A stretch of DNA of 64,000 nt, from positions 8,116,425-8,180,424 of the forward strand of contig NZ_JAQNDM010000002.1 in assembly GCF_028368975.1 (NCBI RefSeq), written 5' to 3'. Below the pieces are notes generated by a model. That model worked only from the letters and a program-made list of their open reading frames with translations. It was not told the origin of the DNA and ran no database searches. Source of the DNA: Stigmatella ashevillena (GTDB lineage Bacteria > Myxococcota > Myxococcia > Myxococcales > Myxococcaceae). Each line of letters starts with the position of its first letter. The first letter of the stretch is position 1. A program made the translations under genes and the position numbers. Shown here in pieces: positions 56,873 through 64,000 of this stretch.

Positions 56873-57588
56873 AGCCACACCTCGAATTCCACCTGCGTGC
56901 CCGTGGGGCCCGTGCGGACCTCGAAGCGGTCCGCCAGCCGTTTCACCCCCAGCAGGCCCAGCCCCAGGCCCGTCTTGCTGCGGTAGGCGCCCGAGAGCAC
57001 CAGCGACACGTCCGCGATGCCCTGGCCCTGGTCCTGGGCCAACACGCGGATCAGGCGCCGGGGCGTGCGCTCGGGGTGCAGCTGGATGGTGCCCCCGCCG
57101 GCATAGGCGAGCTGGTTGCGCGCCAGCTCGCTCACGGCCGTGGCCACTTTCTGGCATTCGAAGCCCTTGCCGCCCAGCTCCTCGCACAGGGCGCGTGCGG
57201 TGAACCGCGCGGTGCTGGCGTCCGCCTCGGTGTGGATGTTGAGCACCGCCGGGCGTCCGGCCCGCGGTACCGCCTGGGATGCGAAGGAGGGCGAGGCGGT
57301 GGAGGAGGCCGGGGGTGGGGTGGGGGTGCGGGGCGGGAGCCCGCGGAAGGGCATGTTCAGCAGCTCCTTGAGCTCCAGGGTGAGCCGGGGGCGCTGCGCC
57401 GGGTGCATGAAGTGCCGGGAAGCGGGCTCCAGCGCCTCGATGAGGCGCGGCAGATCCATCACGGAGAGCGTCGTCACCGAGAGCTTCAGGGGCTCCATCG
57501 TGCCGCGGAGAACGAGCCGGGCCGCGGTCTCCGACATGAAGCCCTGCAGGACACACAGCAGCCGGCTGTGCAGTTCGTCCGGGCTCAC
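56869..57588 (-). CDS. RsbT-type serine kinase with N-terminal extension
   Basis: The start is GTG 57588 in a GTGA overlap with the preceding gene (239 residues). The C-terminal 130 residues are an RsbT-type GHKL ATPase: N-box VSELARNQLAYAGGG, G1 AQDQGQGIADV, G2 KTGLGLGLLGVKRLADRFEV, and GTQVEFEVW. These match RsbT better than RsbW. The first 110 residues (LHSRLLCVLQGFMSETAARLVLRG ... RLIEALEPASRHFM) form an extra helical domain followed by a proline-rich linker, absent from Bacillus RsbT. It should phosphorylate RsbS and RsbR. Confidence 0.82.
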   Translation of the reverse strand: MSPDELHSRLLCVLQGFMSETAARLVLRGTMEPLKLSVTTLSVMDLPRLIEALEPASRHFMHPAQRPRLTLELKELLNMPFRGLPPRTPTPPPASSTASPSFASQAVPRAGRPAVLNIHTEADASTARFTARALCEELGGKGFECQKVATAVSELARNQLAYAGGGTIQLHPERTPRRLIRVLAQDQGQGIADVSLVLSGAYRSKTGLGLGLLGVKRLADRFEVRTGPTGTQVEFEVWL

Positions 57589-58046
57589 GGCCAATCCTTC
57601 CGGAACCCGGCACTCCGGCGCTTGCGAGCCACGACTTCGAGGCCGCCCCCTTCGCGGTTGCTGGCATGGACGGCATCCGTCAGCCGCCGGATCGCCGGGC
57701 CGCCTTCCCCCAGGCTCTCGCCGGGCAGGGGGCCCAGTCGCCCTTCTCGGCCCGCGAAGAGCTGTTCGGGTTGAGGCATCCCCGGCCCCCGGTCCTGCGC
57801 GCGAATGATCAGCCAGTCGGCTTCCAGCCACAGCTCCACGGTGCCGCCGTCGCCCGCGTGGCGCACCAGGTTGCTGGCCAGCTCACTCACCACCAGGGCG
57901 ACTTCCGCGCTCGCGCTCATCGCCAGGCCCGCCCCCCGGGCGAAATGGCGCCCCATCGCGGCTGCGACCGCCGTGTCCGATCTGAGCCGGATGGGGACAC
58001 ACAGCCGGGCCGGGTCTGTGGGAAGGAGCAAGGAATGGGTCGACAA
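57585..58046 (-). CDS. RsbT/RsbW-like ATP-binding kinase, first gene of Rsb operon
   Basis: The 153-residue protein is a compact GHKL ATPase: RLRSDTAVAAAMGRHFARGAGL, N-box VVSELASNLVRHAGDGG, G1 AQDRGPGMPQPEQLF and a GEGGPAIRRLTDAVHAS lid. The G2 motif is less canonical than in the downstream kinase. It is the first gene of the seven-gene operon and may be a second switch kinase or the anti-sigma-like output partner. Its promoter should lie in the AT-rich divergent spacer 58047-58324. Confidence 0.78.
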   Translation of the reverse strand: MSTHSLLLPTDPARLCVPIRLRSDTAVAAAMGRHFARGAGLAMSASAEVALVVSELASNLVRHAGDGGTVELWLEADWLIIRAQDRGPGMPQPEQLFAGREGRLGPLPGESLGEGGPAIRRLTDAVHASNREGGGLEVVARKRRSAGFRKDWP

Positions 58047-58257
58047 ATGACAAGCCGTTTCAGATTTTATTGTAACAAAGTTTTAGCTCCAAGTGCAGTG
58101 CCAAATGATTCATCGGCGCCCCCGGGCCGAGGGGGGAATCTCGAATTCAATGTGTTACGTTGTTTCATCCGAGCACCCGGCCGGGCACTGGGTTGCGGCC
58201 TACCCGCCCTCATGGCTGTGATTGATTCGAGGATACAAGGGAACAAGCGCCTACCTG

Positions 58258-58273
58258 TGTGAAGGCGTTCACA
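58258..58273. promoter_or_regulatory. Inverted repeat in the spacer between Rsb operon and lipoprotein gene
   Basis: TGTGAA-GGCG-TTCACA is a six-base perfect inverted repeat in the 278-base divergent spacer. The left part of the spacer (58050-58120) is AT-rich (TTTTATTGTAAC). A possible -10-like TATAGA is at 58296-58301. Candidate regulator site; binder unknown. Confidence 0.38.
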
Positions 58274-58324
58274 GCTTGGACGATTGAGTCTGGCGTATAG
58301 AGGTCATGAAACGGGAGTGTCTCA

Positions 58325-59644
58325 TTGCGTCATGCCTTTCAGATGGCGGTCTTGGTGTTGGCGGTGCTGCCGGCGTGCGGAGGCTGCGGCAAGACGGACG
58401 CCGAGCGCGCCGCGGCGGAGCGCGCGGAGATCGAAGAGCGGATTCGAGACTCCAACGTGCTGGTGCCCTATCGCGCGCTCAAGCTGACGTTGAGGGCGGA
58501 GGGCACGGGCCGAGAGCCCGAAGCCGTCCGAGCGTTGTGGCAGATGCTGGGGGAGACGCGGAACCTGCCCGACAAGGCCGCCACGGTGGAGGAGGCACGC
58601 CAGACGGCGGAGATCTTCCTGCGGCTGGGCGCCGCCTTCTACCGGGCGAAGCAGACGCTGCGAGAGCACGACGAGGATGATTACCCGTTGTTTTTGACGC
58701 GGGCACGGCAGGCCTCACATCCGTGGGGGGAGCTGTCCGTGCCTGGCTATGACGGGGGCATGGAGCACCTGTTCGCGGGGGGACTGTGGACAGTGTTGGA
58801 TACGGTGGACCAGGGCCAGCGGATCCCCATGACCGAGGCCGTGCTCTATGAATTCTCCCGCGCCACGCCGGGTCCGGATTGGCCCGGGGTGTTTCGAGCC
58901 TTGTCCCGGGCGGGCCGGGGCGTGTCGTTCCTGCAGGCGCGCTATCACTACGCGGCCGAGGAGGAGCTCACGGCGTACCTCGCCGAGGTGGAGCGGTTGC
59001 CCGTCCTGCCGCCGCCGGTGTCGGCCGGGGTGGAAACGCTCCTGATGGAGCGCGAGATGCTGCGGGCGGCGGGCCACTTCCTGCGTGCCTGGAACCGGAT
59101 GCAGTTGAAGCGCGACGAGCCGGCCGCGGACGACGTGGAGCAGGGGCTGAAATCCCTGACGGTGCTGGGCCTCGAGAATGAGCTGACTTGGTGGGGGATG
59201 GCGTTCGTGCACTTCCAGCGCGGGCACTATGCGCAAGCGGCGGAGAGCCTCGACCGGTTGGCGCTCAGCCCCTTCGTGGATGAGCCCACGCGCATGGAGC
59301 TTCGGGCCAGTGCTCAGGCGCTGCGCACGCAAGACACGCGCATTCCCTTCCTTCAGCAGCAGCGGGCCGCCATTCCCCTGGTTCGCGCGCTGGTGGCGAG
59401 GGCGGGAGGCCTGGAGCGGATGCTTGTTCTTGTCCTGGGCGAGGCGCGGGCGGAGCAGGTGTATGCGCCCATCGTCTGGCTGGATCGCGTGCAGCAGGGG
59501 CTCGCGGCGAGCCCCGCGGACGCGGTGGCGCGCGAGGCCGGAGGGCTGGTGGGCAAGGCGCGCGAGGCCGGCAGCCAGGGGCTGGACGCCCTCAAGGGGA
59601 AGCTGGGCGGGGGGGAGCGCTCCGCCAGCCCAGCGTCTCCTTAG
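58325..59644 (+). CDS. Lipoprotein of unknown function, 439 aa
   Basis: The frame starts at TTG 58325 with GGGAG eight bases upstream; the only nearby ATG in this frame (58343) would remove the basic n-region of the signal peptide. Residues 1-18 end in LAVLPAC, a lipobox. The mature protein is largely helical (residues about 25-400) and contains a TPR-like stretch (WGMAFVHFQRGHYAQAAESLDRLAL). The C-terminus has an Ala/Gly-rich helix (DAVAREAGGLVGKAREAGSQG). No family is recognised. An alternative ATG at 58306 is in another frame. Confidence 0.65.
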   Translation: MRHAFQMAVLVLAVLPACGGCGKTDAERAAAERAEIEERIRDSNVLVPYRALKLTLRAEGTGREPEAVRALWQMLGETRNLPDKAATVEEARQTAEIFLRLGAAFYRAKQTLREHDEDDYPLFLTRARQASHPWGELSVPGYDGGMEHLFAGGLWTVLDTVDQGQRIPMTEAVLYEFSRATPGPDWPGVFRALSRAGRGVSFLQARYHYAAEEELTAYLAEVERLPVLPPPVSAGVETLLMEREMLRAAGHFLRAWNRMQLKRDEPAADDVEQGLKSLTVLGLENELTWWGMAFVHFQRGHYAQAAESLDRLALSPFVDEPTRMELRASAQALRTQDTRIPFLQQQRAAIPLVRALVARAGGLERMLVLVLGEARAEQVYAPIVWLDRVQQGLAASPADAVAREAGGLVGKAREAGSQGLDALKGKLGGGERSASPASP

Positions 59645-59665
59645 CGAAGGCTCAGGGGCGGAGGC

Positions 59666-61594
59666 TCAGGGTGTGGGGGCAGCGGCTGCGGCGCTGCCCA
59701 GCCGCTTGAGGGCGGCCTGCGCGTCCGTGTGGTTCGACTGGAGCTCGACGGCCTTGGCGTACTCCTTCTTGGCCTCGTCGAGGCGCCCCGAGGCTTCCAG
59801 GAGCTGGCCGAGCGCGTTGTGCGGCTCGGCGGAGTTCGGATCCACCTGGGCCGCGGCCTGGAAGGACTTCTCCGATTGCTTCGTCTTGCCCAGCGCGTAG
59901 AGGGCCTGGCCCAGGTACAGCAGCGCCAGCGGGTGCCGGGGCTCCGTGGCCAGCACATCTCCGAGCAGGCGCACCGCCTTGTCCTTGTCCCCGCCACGCA
60001 GGTACAGCTGGCCCAGCTCCGCCCGCGCGTCGAGCTGCGCCGGGTCCTTCTCGGCCACCTGCTCCAGCAGCGCCAAGGCCTTGTCCGGCCGCTGGAGGCG
60101 TGAGTGCATGATGCCCAGCCGCGCCAGGGCCGCCGTGTCCGGCTCCTCGCCCTCGCGGGGCTTGAGCAGCGCTTCCACCTCCACGTAGCGCCCCATGGCC
60201 AGGTACAGGTCCGCCAGCCCCAGCTTCGCCGCCCGGTGGCTCGCGTCTTCCTTCAGCAGCTCTTCGTAGAGGGGCTGGGACTTGGCGCCCACGCGCTTGA
60301 GCGCATAGGCCTCCGCGAGCGCCAGGCGCGCCTCGGGGGTGGGGGACAGCGCCACGCTCTGCTCGTACTGGGCGATGGCGCCGTCCAGGTCTCCCTTGGC
60401 CTTCAGCGCGTCGCCGTAGGCCGCACGCGCGCCCACGTCCTTGGGAAAGTCCTCCACCGCCGTCTTCAGCGTGACCACCGCGTCCTCCACGCGGCCCTGG
60501 GCGAGGTAGGCCCGGGCCAGGCCCTGGTGGGCCTCCGTCGTCTTCAGGCCGTCATCCCCGCTGGCCGCGAGTGCCCGCTTGAAGGCCTCCACCGCCCGGT
60601 CCTTCTTGCCCTGGGCCAGGTAGAGGTGGCCCAGTTGGGTGTACGGCCCGCTGGAGCGGCGCGGCTCCAGCAGCAGCGCCTTCTCGAAGGCCTTCGTGGC
60701 CCGGGCGTTGTCGCCCAGGCGGAAGTACGCCAGCCCCAGGTTGAAGTGCGCCTCCGCGTACTTCGGCTCCGCGGAGATGGCCTTCTTGAAGGCCTCCACA
60801 GCCTGGGCATGCTGTCCCAGTTCGTCGTGCGCCACGCCCAGGTTGTTGTGCGCCGGCGCGTGGCGGGGCTGGAGCTCCAGGGCCTTGCGGTACTCGCCCA
60901 TGGCGCCCGCCAGGTCGTTCTCCCGCATGCGCAGCACGCCCAGGTTGTAGCGGGCCTCCGCGTCCGAGGGTGCCCGCTCGATGGCCTTGAGCAGCGTCTC
61001 CTTGGCCTCCGCCAGGCGCCCCTTCTCCGCCAGGGCCTTGCCCAGGTTCACCCGGGCCACGATGAGCCCCTCGTCCAGCTTGAGCGCCTCCCGGTAGGCC
61101 TCGATGGCGTCGTCCACCCGGGCGGCGCGCTGGAGTGTCTCCCCCAGGTTGAAGCGCAGCTCCGCGTCGTTGGGGGACAGCTCCGCGGCCACCGAGTACT
61201 GGGTGATGGCCACGTCCGTCTCATCCAGCACCCGCGCCAGCAGGCCGCGCTCGGAGCGCAGCGTGGGCTCCTCGGGGAAGGCCGCGATGGAGGTGTCCAG
61301 CAGCGCGCGCGCCTTCTCCGTGTCCCCGGACAGCCGCAGCGCGCGGGCCAGCGCCAGCCGCGCGGGCACCACGTCGGGCGCCTTGTCCACCAGCTTCGTC
61401 AAGGGCGTCACCGCCCGCTTGGGCTGCCCCTGGGCCAGGAAGGCCGTGCCCAGCTTATACAGCGCCTCCGCTTCGGGGGGCAGCGAGGGGGCCGCGGCTT
61501 CCGCGGCCACGGCAGGCGCCTCGGGGGGCGCGCCCGCGGCGGGCACGGGGGTGGCGGTCAGCAGTTGGAGGACGAGGACACCGGCTCGAGTCAT
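59666..61594 (-). CDS. Secreted tetratricopeptide-repeat protein
   Basis: The product is 642 residues from ATG 61594 (overlapping the previous stop by one base). A signal peptide spans about 1-21 (LVLQLLTATPVPAAGA). Nearly the whole mature chain is a TPR array, about 16 repeats of 34 residues from residue 43 on (for example AEARYNLGVLRMRENDLAGAMGEYRKALELQP and AEAHFNLGLAYFRLGDNARATKAFEKALLLEP). It should be a periplasmic scaffold for protein complexes. It is the last gene of a coupled four-gene set with two lipoproteins and another TPR protein. Confidence 0.87.
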   Translation of the reverse strand: MTRAGVLVLQLLTATPVPAAGAPPEAPAVAAEAAAPSLPPEAEALYKLGTAFLAQGQPKRAVTPLTKLVDKAPDVVPARLALARALRLSGDTEKARALLDTSIAAFPEEPTLRSERGLLARVLDETDVAITQYSVAAELSPNDAELRFNLGETLQRAARVDDAIEAYREALKLDEGLIVARVNLGKALAEKGRLAEAKETLLKAIERAPSDAEARYNLGVLRMRENDLAGAMGEYRKALELQPRHAPAHNNLGVAHDELGQHAQAVEAFKKAISAEPKYAEAHFNLGLAYFRLGDNARATKAFEKALLLEPRRSSGPYTQLGHLYLAQGKKDRAVEAFKRALAASGDDGLKTTEAHQGLARAYLAQGRVEDAVVTLKTAVEDFPKDVGARAAYGDALKAKGDLDGAIAQYEQSVALSPTPEARLALAEAYALKRVGAKSQPLYEELLKEDASHRAAKLGLADLYLAMGRYVEVEALLKPREGEEPDTAALARLGIMHSRLQRPDKALALLEQVAEKDPAQLDARAELGQLYLRGGDKDKAVRLLGDVLATEPRHPLALLYLGQALYALGKTKQSEKSFQAAAQVDPNSAEPHNALGQLLEASGRLDEAKKEYAKAVELQSNHTDAQAALKRLGSAAAAAPTP

Positions 61595-62229
61595 CACAGG
61601 TTCTCCACGTAGGGGCTTGCCGCCGCGTCAAAGGTCTTCTTCGCCAGCGCCGCCTTCCTGGCCTCCCATGCTTCCCGTGCCTTGGCCTCATCCGAGGTGT
61701 CCGCGCCCAGCTCCGCCCGCTCTTCCTTCACGTCCGCGTCGCACTCGGCCACCTGCTCCTCGTACTCCTTGGGCTTCAGGCGTTCGCTGCCCTCCACCTT
61801 GGCCTTGCGCGCCGCGGTCACCCGCGCCAGCTCGAAGCGGGCGAAGGCACAGCGCAGGGCCAGTTGCTCCACCTCCAGCAGCGCCACGTTCAGGTGCTGC
61901 TTGGCGCGCAGGTACTTCACGCGCGCCTCCGCCTCGTCGATGGTGAGCTGGGCGACTTCCTTGGACACGGCATCCTCGGCCCGGTCCAGCTCCGACTCGG
62001 CGGCGCCCGCCCGGGCGCGGGCCCGGCGGATGTTGTCGCGGGCGCGGAGGATCTCGTTGCCCGCCTCATCCACGCGGTCGATGGCGAGCGCCAGGTCGTT
62101 CTCCGCCTCCAGCAATTCGATGCGGGTCTCGTAGGGGAGCTTCTTCACCATGCCGTCGGGCACGCGCATGCCGTAGCGCGGGCCACACGCGGCGAGCAGG
62201 GGGAGGATGAGCAGGAGGGTGCGCTTCAT
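61594..62229 (-). CDS. Coiled-coil lipoprotein
   Basis: The 211-residue lipoprotein has a signal ending LPLLAAC (1-15). Residues about 35-150 are a long heptad-rich coiled coil (ETRIELLEAENDLALAIDRVDEAGNEILRARDNIRRARARAG ... EAEARVKYLRAKQHLNVALLEVEQLALRCAFARFELARV), followed by a second charged helix. It overlaps the upstream lipoprotein stop by four bases (ATGA, 62226-62229) and the downstream TPR start by one base. Probably an envelope structural component. Confidence 0.78.
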   Translation of the reverse strand: MKRTLLLILPLLAACGPRYGMRVPDGMVKKLPYETRIELLEAENDLALAIDRVDEAGNEILRARDNIRRARARAGAAESELDRAEDAVSKEVAQLTIDEAEARVKYLRAKQHLNVALLEVEQLALRCAFARFELARVTAARKAKVEGSERLKPKEYEEQVAECDADVKEERAELGADTSDEAKAREAWEARKAALAKKTFDAAASPYVENL

Positions 62230-62720
62230 GGAACGGTGGCCTCGAAGTGGCCGAAGAGGGTTCGGCCAGAGTAGACGTCGGTGCCCTGGACGAAGGTGAC
62301 GTGGAAGTCGCCGGAGACCTTCGCGCCGGGCTGGAGCGCCTTCTGGAAGGTGAGGGTGCCCCGGGCGATGCGGGGAAAGCCCCGCGTGGGCTCGTCCAGC
62401 ACGCTGCGGCTCACTTCGCCGCGTTGGACATCGGAAGGGGGGGGACCGAGGGTCTCGGTCAGATCGATGGGCGTGCCCGGCGCGAAGGTGAGGTTCTCCC
62501 GCTTCGCCGTCACCTTGAGGACGGTGTTCTCCCCGGTGCCCTGGGGGGTGATGAAGCGCACGGAGAGCTCATCCTCGGTGCCCTGGGCCTCGGCGCGCTC
62601 GTAGCGCAGGTCCAGCAGCGGGGTGACGCTGCCCTCCAGGCGCGTCCCCTCGCCGCACGCGGTGAGCAGGCCCGCGAGCAGGGCCGTGAGGGCCGGGGAG
62701 AGGGCGCGCGAGGGGCTCAC
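62226..62720 (-). CDS. Small lipoprotein of coupled envelope operon
   Basis: I start at GTG 62720, which forms a GTGA overlap with the upstream TPR stop; GTG 62726 is an alternative. The 164-residue lipoprotein has a signal ending LLAGLLTAC. The mature chain is beta-rich (LLDLRYERAEAQGTEDELSVRFITPQG ... GTLTFQKALQPGAKVSGDFHVTFVQGTDVYSGRTLFGHFEATV). No family is recognised. Its tight coupling to the coiled-coil lipoprotein and the TPR proteins suggests a shared complex. Confidence 0.72.
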   Translation of the reverse strand: MSPSRALSPALTALLAGLLTACGEGTRLEGSVTPLLDLRYERAEAQGTEDELSVRFITPQGTGENTVLKVTAKRENLTFAPGTPIDLTETLGPPPSDVQRGEVSRSVLDEPTRGFPRIARGTLTFQKALQPGAKVSGDFHVTFVQGTDVYSGRTLFGHFEATVP

Positions 62721-64000
62721 TTGCACGCCTTCCAGCCGGTGTCCACGTCCGGGCCGTTGAGCGAAGCCACGTCCTTGAGGACGGACAGCTCACGCCTGGC
62801 CCCCTGCATGTCACCGAAGCGGCAGCGCAGGGCGGCGAGGTTCAGCCGGGCCTTGCCATAGGTGGGGTCGGCCTCCAGCGCCTTGGCATAGGCCTCGCGC
62901 GCGCTCATGGCATCGCCCTGGTTGAGCAGCGCCCAGCCCAGCGCATTGTGGGCCCCGGCGCGCGTGTCCTGGAGCTCCGTCACCCGGCCGAAGGTGAGCT
63001 GGGCCAGGGGGTACTGGTGGTTCTCCAGGTACGCCATGCCGAGCGCCTCCAGCGCCTCCGCGGAGAGCGTGGCTTCGGCCTTCTTGCGCAGCTCCTCCAC
63101 CGCGGCGCTGCGCCCCGGTGCTCCGCTCGTGGGCACTGGCAGCGCCGCCGCCTCGCTCCGGGAGCGGCAGCCCACCACCGCGGCGCTGAACACCTCGAGC
63201 TGATCGGCGCGGGACAGGCACGCCTTGAAGGCATCCTCGGCGCGGGTGCGCAGGGGCGCCACCTGCTCCTTCACCGCCGCCTGGAAGGTTTTGGCCTCCG
63301 CCGCCGACATGCCCGAAGGCGGCGGCGTGGCGTCCACCACGTCCGCCAGGTGTCCATAGGCCAGGCCCAGCTTCCACAGCGAGGCCACCGCCCACTCCGG
63401 GTACCCGAGCGAGGCGGCCTGCGTGTAGATGCCCTCCATGCCCTGGAGCGAGGCCACCTTCTCCTCCACGTTGTCGGCGGGAAGGTCCTTGTATCCGCGG
63501 TAGAGGATCTCCCCCAGGTACCACAGGCCCTTGGCAGCCTCTTCCGTCTGCCCGTTGGGGCCCTGCACGGCCGTGGTGAGGGTGGAGATGAGCTTGTCGG
63601 GGGGCTCCTTGGGCGCGGTGGTGGCCTGCACCTCGGCGAGGACCGCGGCGGCGCCCGTGCTCGTCTTGTCCAGCGCCAGCGCCAGCTCCGCCGACTGCTT
63701 CGCGCGCGCCGTGTCCTTCTGCTTCAGGCGTGTCTCGGCCAGCATCACCAGCACCTCGGCCTTGCGGCTGCCGGCCACCTCGGAGGCGGCCTCCAGGTTG
63801 CGCGCGGCCTCCTTGTACTCGCCCAGCGCCAGGCGGAGCCGCGCGGCGTTCAGCCAGCCGTCCACGCCGGTCACGTCCGCGCCGAGCTTCTGGCCCACCT
63901 TCTCGAACCACTCCGCCGCCTCGTCGAAGGCCGCGGCCTCCGCCGAGTGGCGGCCGAGCGTCAGCAGCACGTCGGAGAGGTACTGGCTCTTGGGGTAGTC
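62717..64000 (-). CDS. TPR protein, partial at right edge
   Basis: The reading frame is open through base 64000 (reverse strand reading DYPKSQYLSDVLLTLGRHS at the edge), so the N-terminus is outside; 427 residues are visible. It contains TPR-like repeats at both ends of the visible part (AAAFDEAAEWFEKVGQKLGADVTG; AGAHNALGWALLNQGDAMSAREAYAKALEADPTYGKARLNLAALRCRFGDMQGARREL) and a less regular helical middle. The last residues hold a Cys (WKACK). It is the first visible gene of the coupled envelope operon. The full length and export signal cannot be judged. Confidence 0.8.
   Translation of the reverse strand, partial: DYPKSQYLSDVLLTLGRHSAEAAAFDEAAEWFEKVGQKLGADVTGVDGWLNAARLRLALGEYKEAARNLEAASEVAGSRKAEVLVMLAETRLKQKDTARAKQSAELALALDKTSTGAAAVLAEVQATTAPKEPPDKLISTLTTAVQGPNGQTEEAAKGLWYLGEILYRGYKDLPADNVEEKVASLQGMEGIYTQAASLGYPEWAVASLWKLGLAYGHLADVVDATPPPSGMSAAEAKTFQAAVKEQVAPLRTRAEDAFKACLSRADQLEVFSAAVVGCRSRSEAAALPVPTSGAPGRSAAVEELRKKAEATLSAEALEALGMAYLENHQYPLAQLTFGRVTELQDTRAGAHNALGWALLNQGDAMSAREAYAKALEADPTYGKARLNLAALRCRFGDMQGARRELSVLKDVASLNGPDVDTGWKACK

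Overview
The window looks like a high-GC chromosomal segment from a fruiting myxobacterium (Myxococcota, Cystobacterineae; Stigmatella, Cystobacter or Myxococcus relatives). The indicators are a CsgA (C-factor) type short-chain dehydrogenase next to pdxH/fprA, an arrangement I recall from Myxococcus xanthus; a MYXO-CTERM-like sorting signal; two Hanks-type Ser/Thr kinases; an AgmX/PglI C-terminal domain protein; many lipoproteins; and ATGA/GTGA-coupled genes. No tRNA, rRNA, CRISPR array, insertion sequence or prophage was recognised.

Layout. 1-3592: the C-terminal part of a PIG-L deacetylase, an unlisted 56-residue membrane protein and a sodium:solute symporter, all overlapping. 3594-20144: mostly housekeeping (miaE, GNAT, flavoprotein, histidine kinase, gluQRS, metallophosphoesterase, rlmN, GCS2-like ligase, chitin-active LPMO, eukaryote-type cyclophilin, ECF sigma/anti-sigma pair). 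20241-33311: a complete L-arabinose/arabinan locus with GH43-CBM42 arabinofuranosidase, araD, the operon araB-araA-SBP-ATPase-permease-permease, a LacI-family regulator and an araM/egsA-like glycerol-1-phosphate dehydrogenase. Two perfect palindromes with the core TGTGAGCGCTCACA sit in the two divergent promoter regions. 33497-41646: small proteins, an Old Yellow Enzyme, a kinase, and a 1402-residue surface protein whose seven 95-residue repeats are followed by a MYXO-CTERM-like segment, a second signal-peptide-like helix and an outer-membrane beta-barrel in one frame. 41667-54297: hemY, csgA, pdxH, glgA, kinase, CBS transporter, aat, metallopeptidase, a shortened GH46 chitosanase-like lipoprotein and a GT87-like membrane protein. 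54227-58046: a stressosome/partner-switching operon (two RsbT-type kinases, RsbX phosphatase, RsbS, RsbR, two small STAS-like proteins) without a sigma factor. 58325-64000: lipoproteins and TPR proteins, the last four coupled and running off the right edge.

How they work together. The GH43 enzyme would release arabinose from plant arabinan, the YtfQ/R/T-YjfF-type ABC system would import it, and AraA, AraB and AraD would convert it to D-xylulose-5-phosphate, with the LacI protein acting at the shared operators. The LPMO and the GH46-like protein point to chitin or chitosan as further polymers. The Rsb-like operon is a self-contained signalling module whose output is not in the window. The strongest novelty candidate is the polyprotein-like surface/barrel fusion at 37438-41646; the natural Ser-to-Thr change at the catalytic position of the CsgA homologue is the second.
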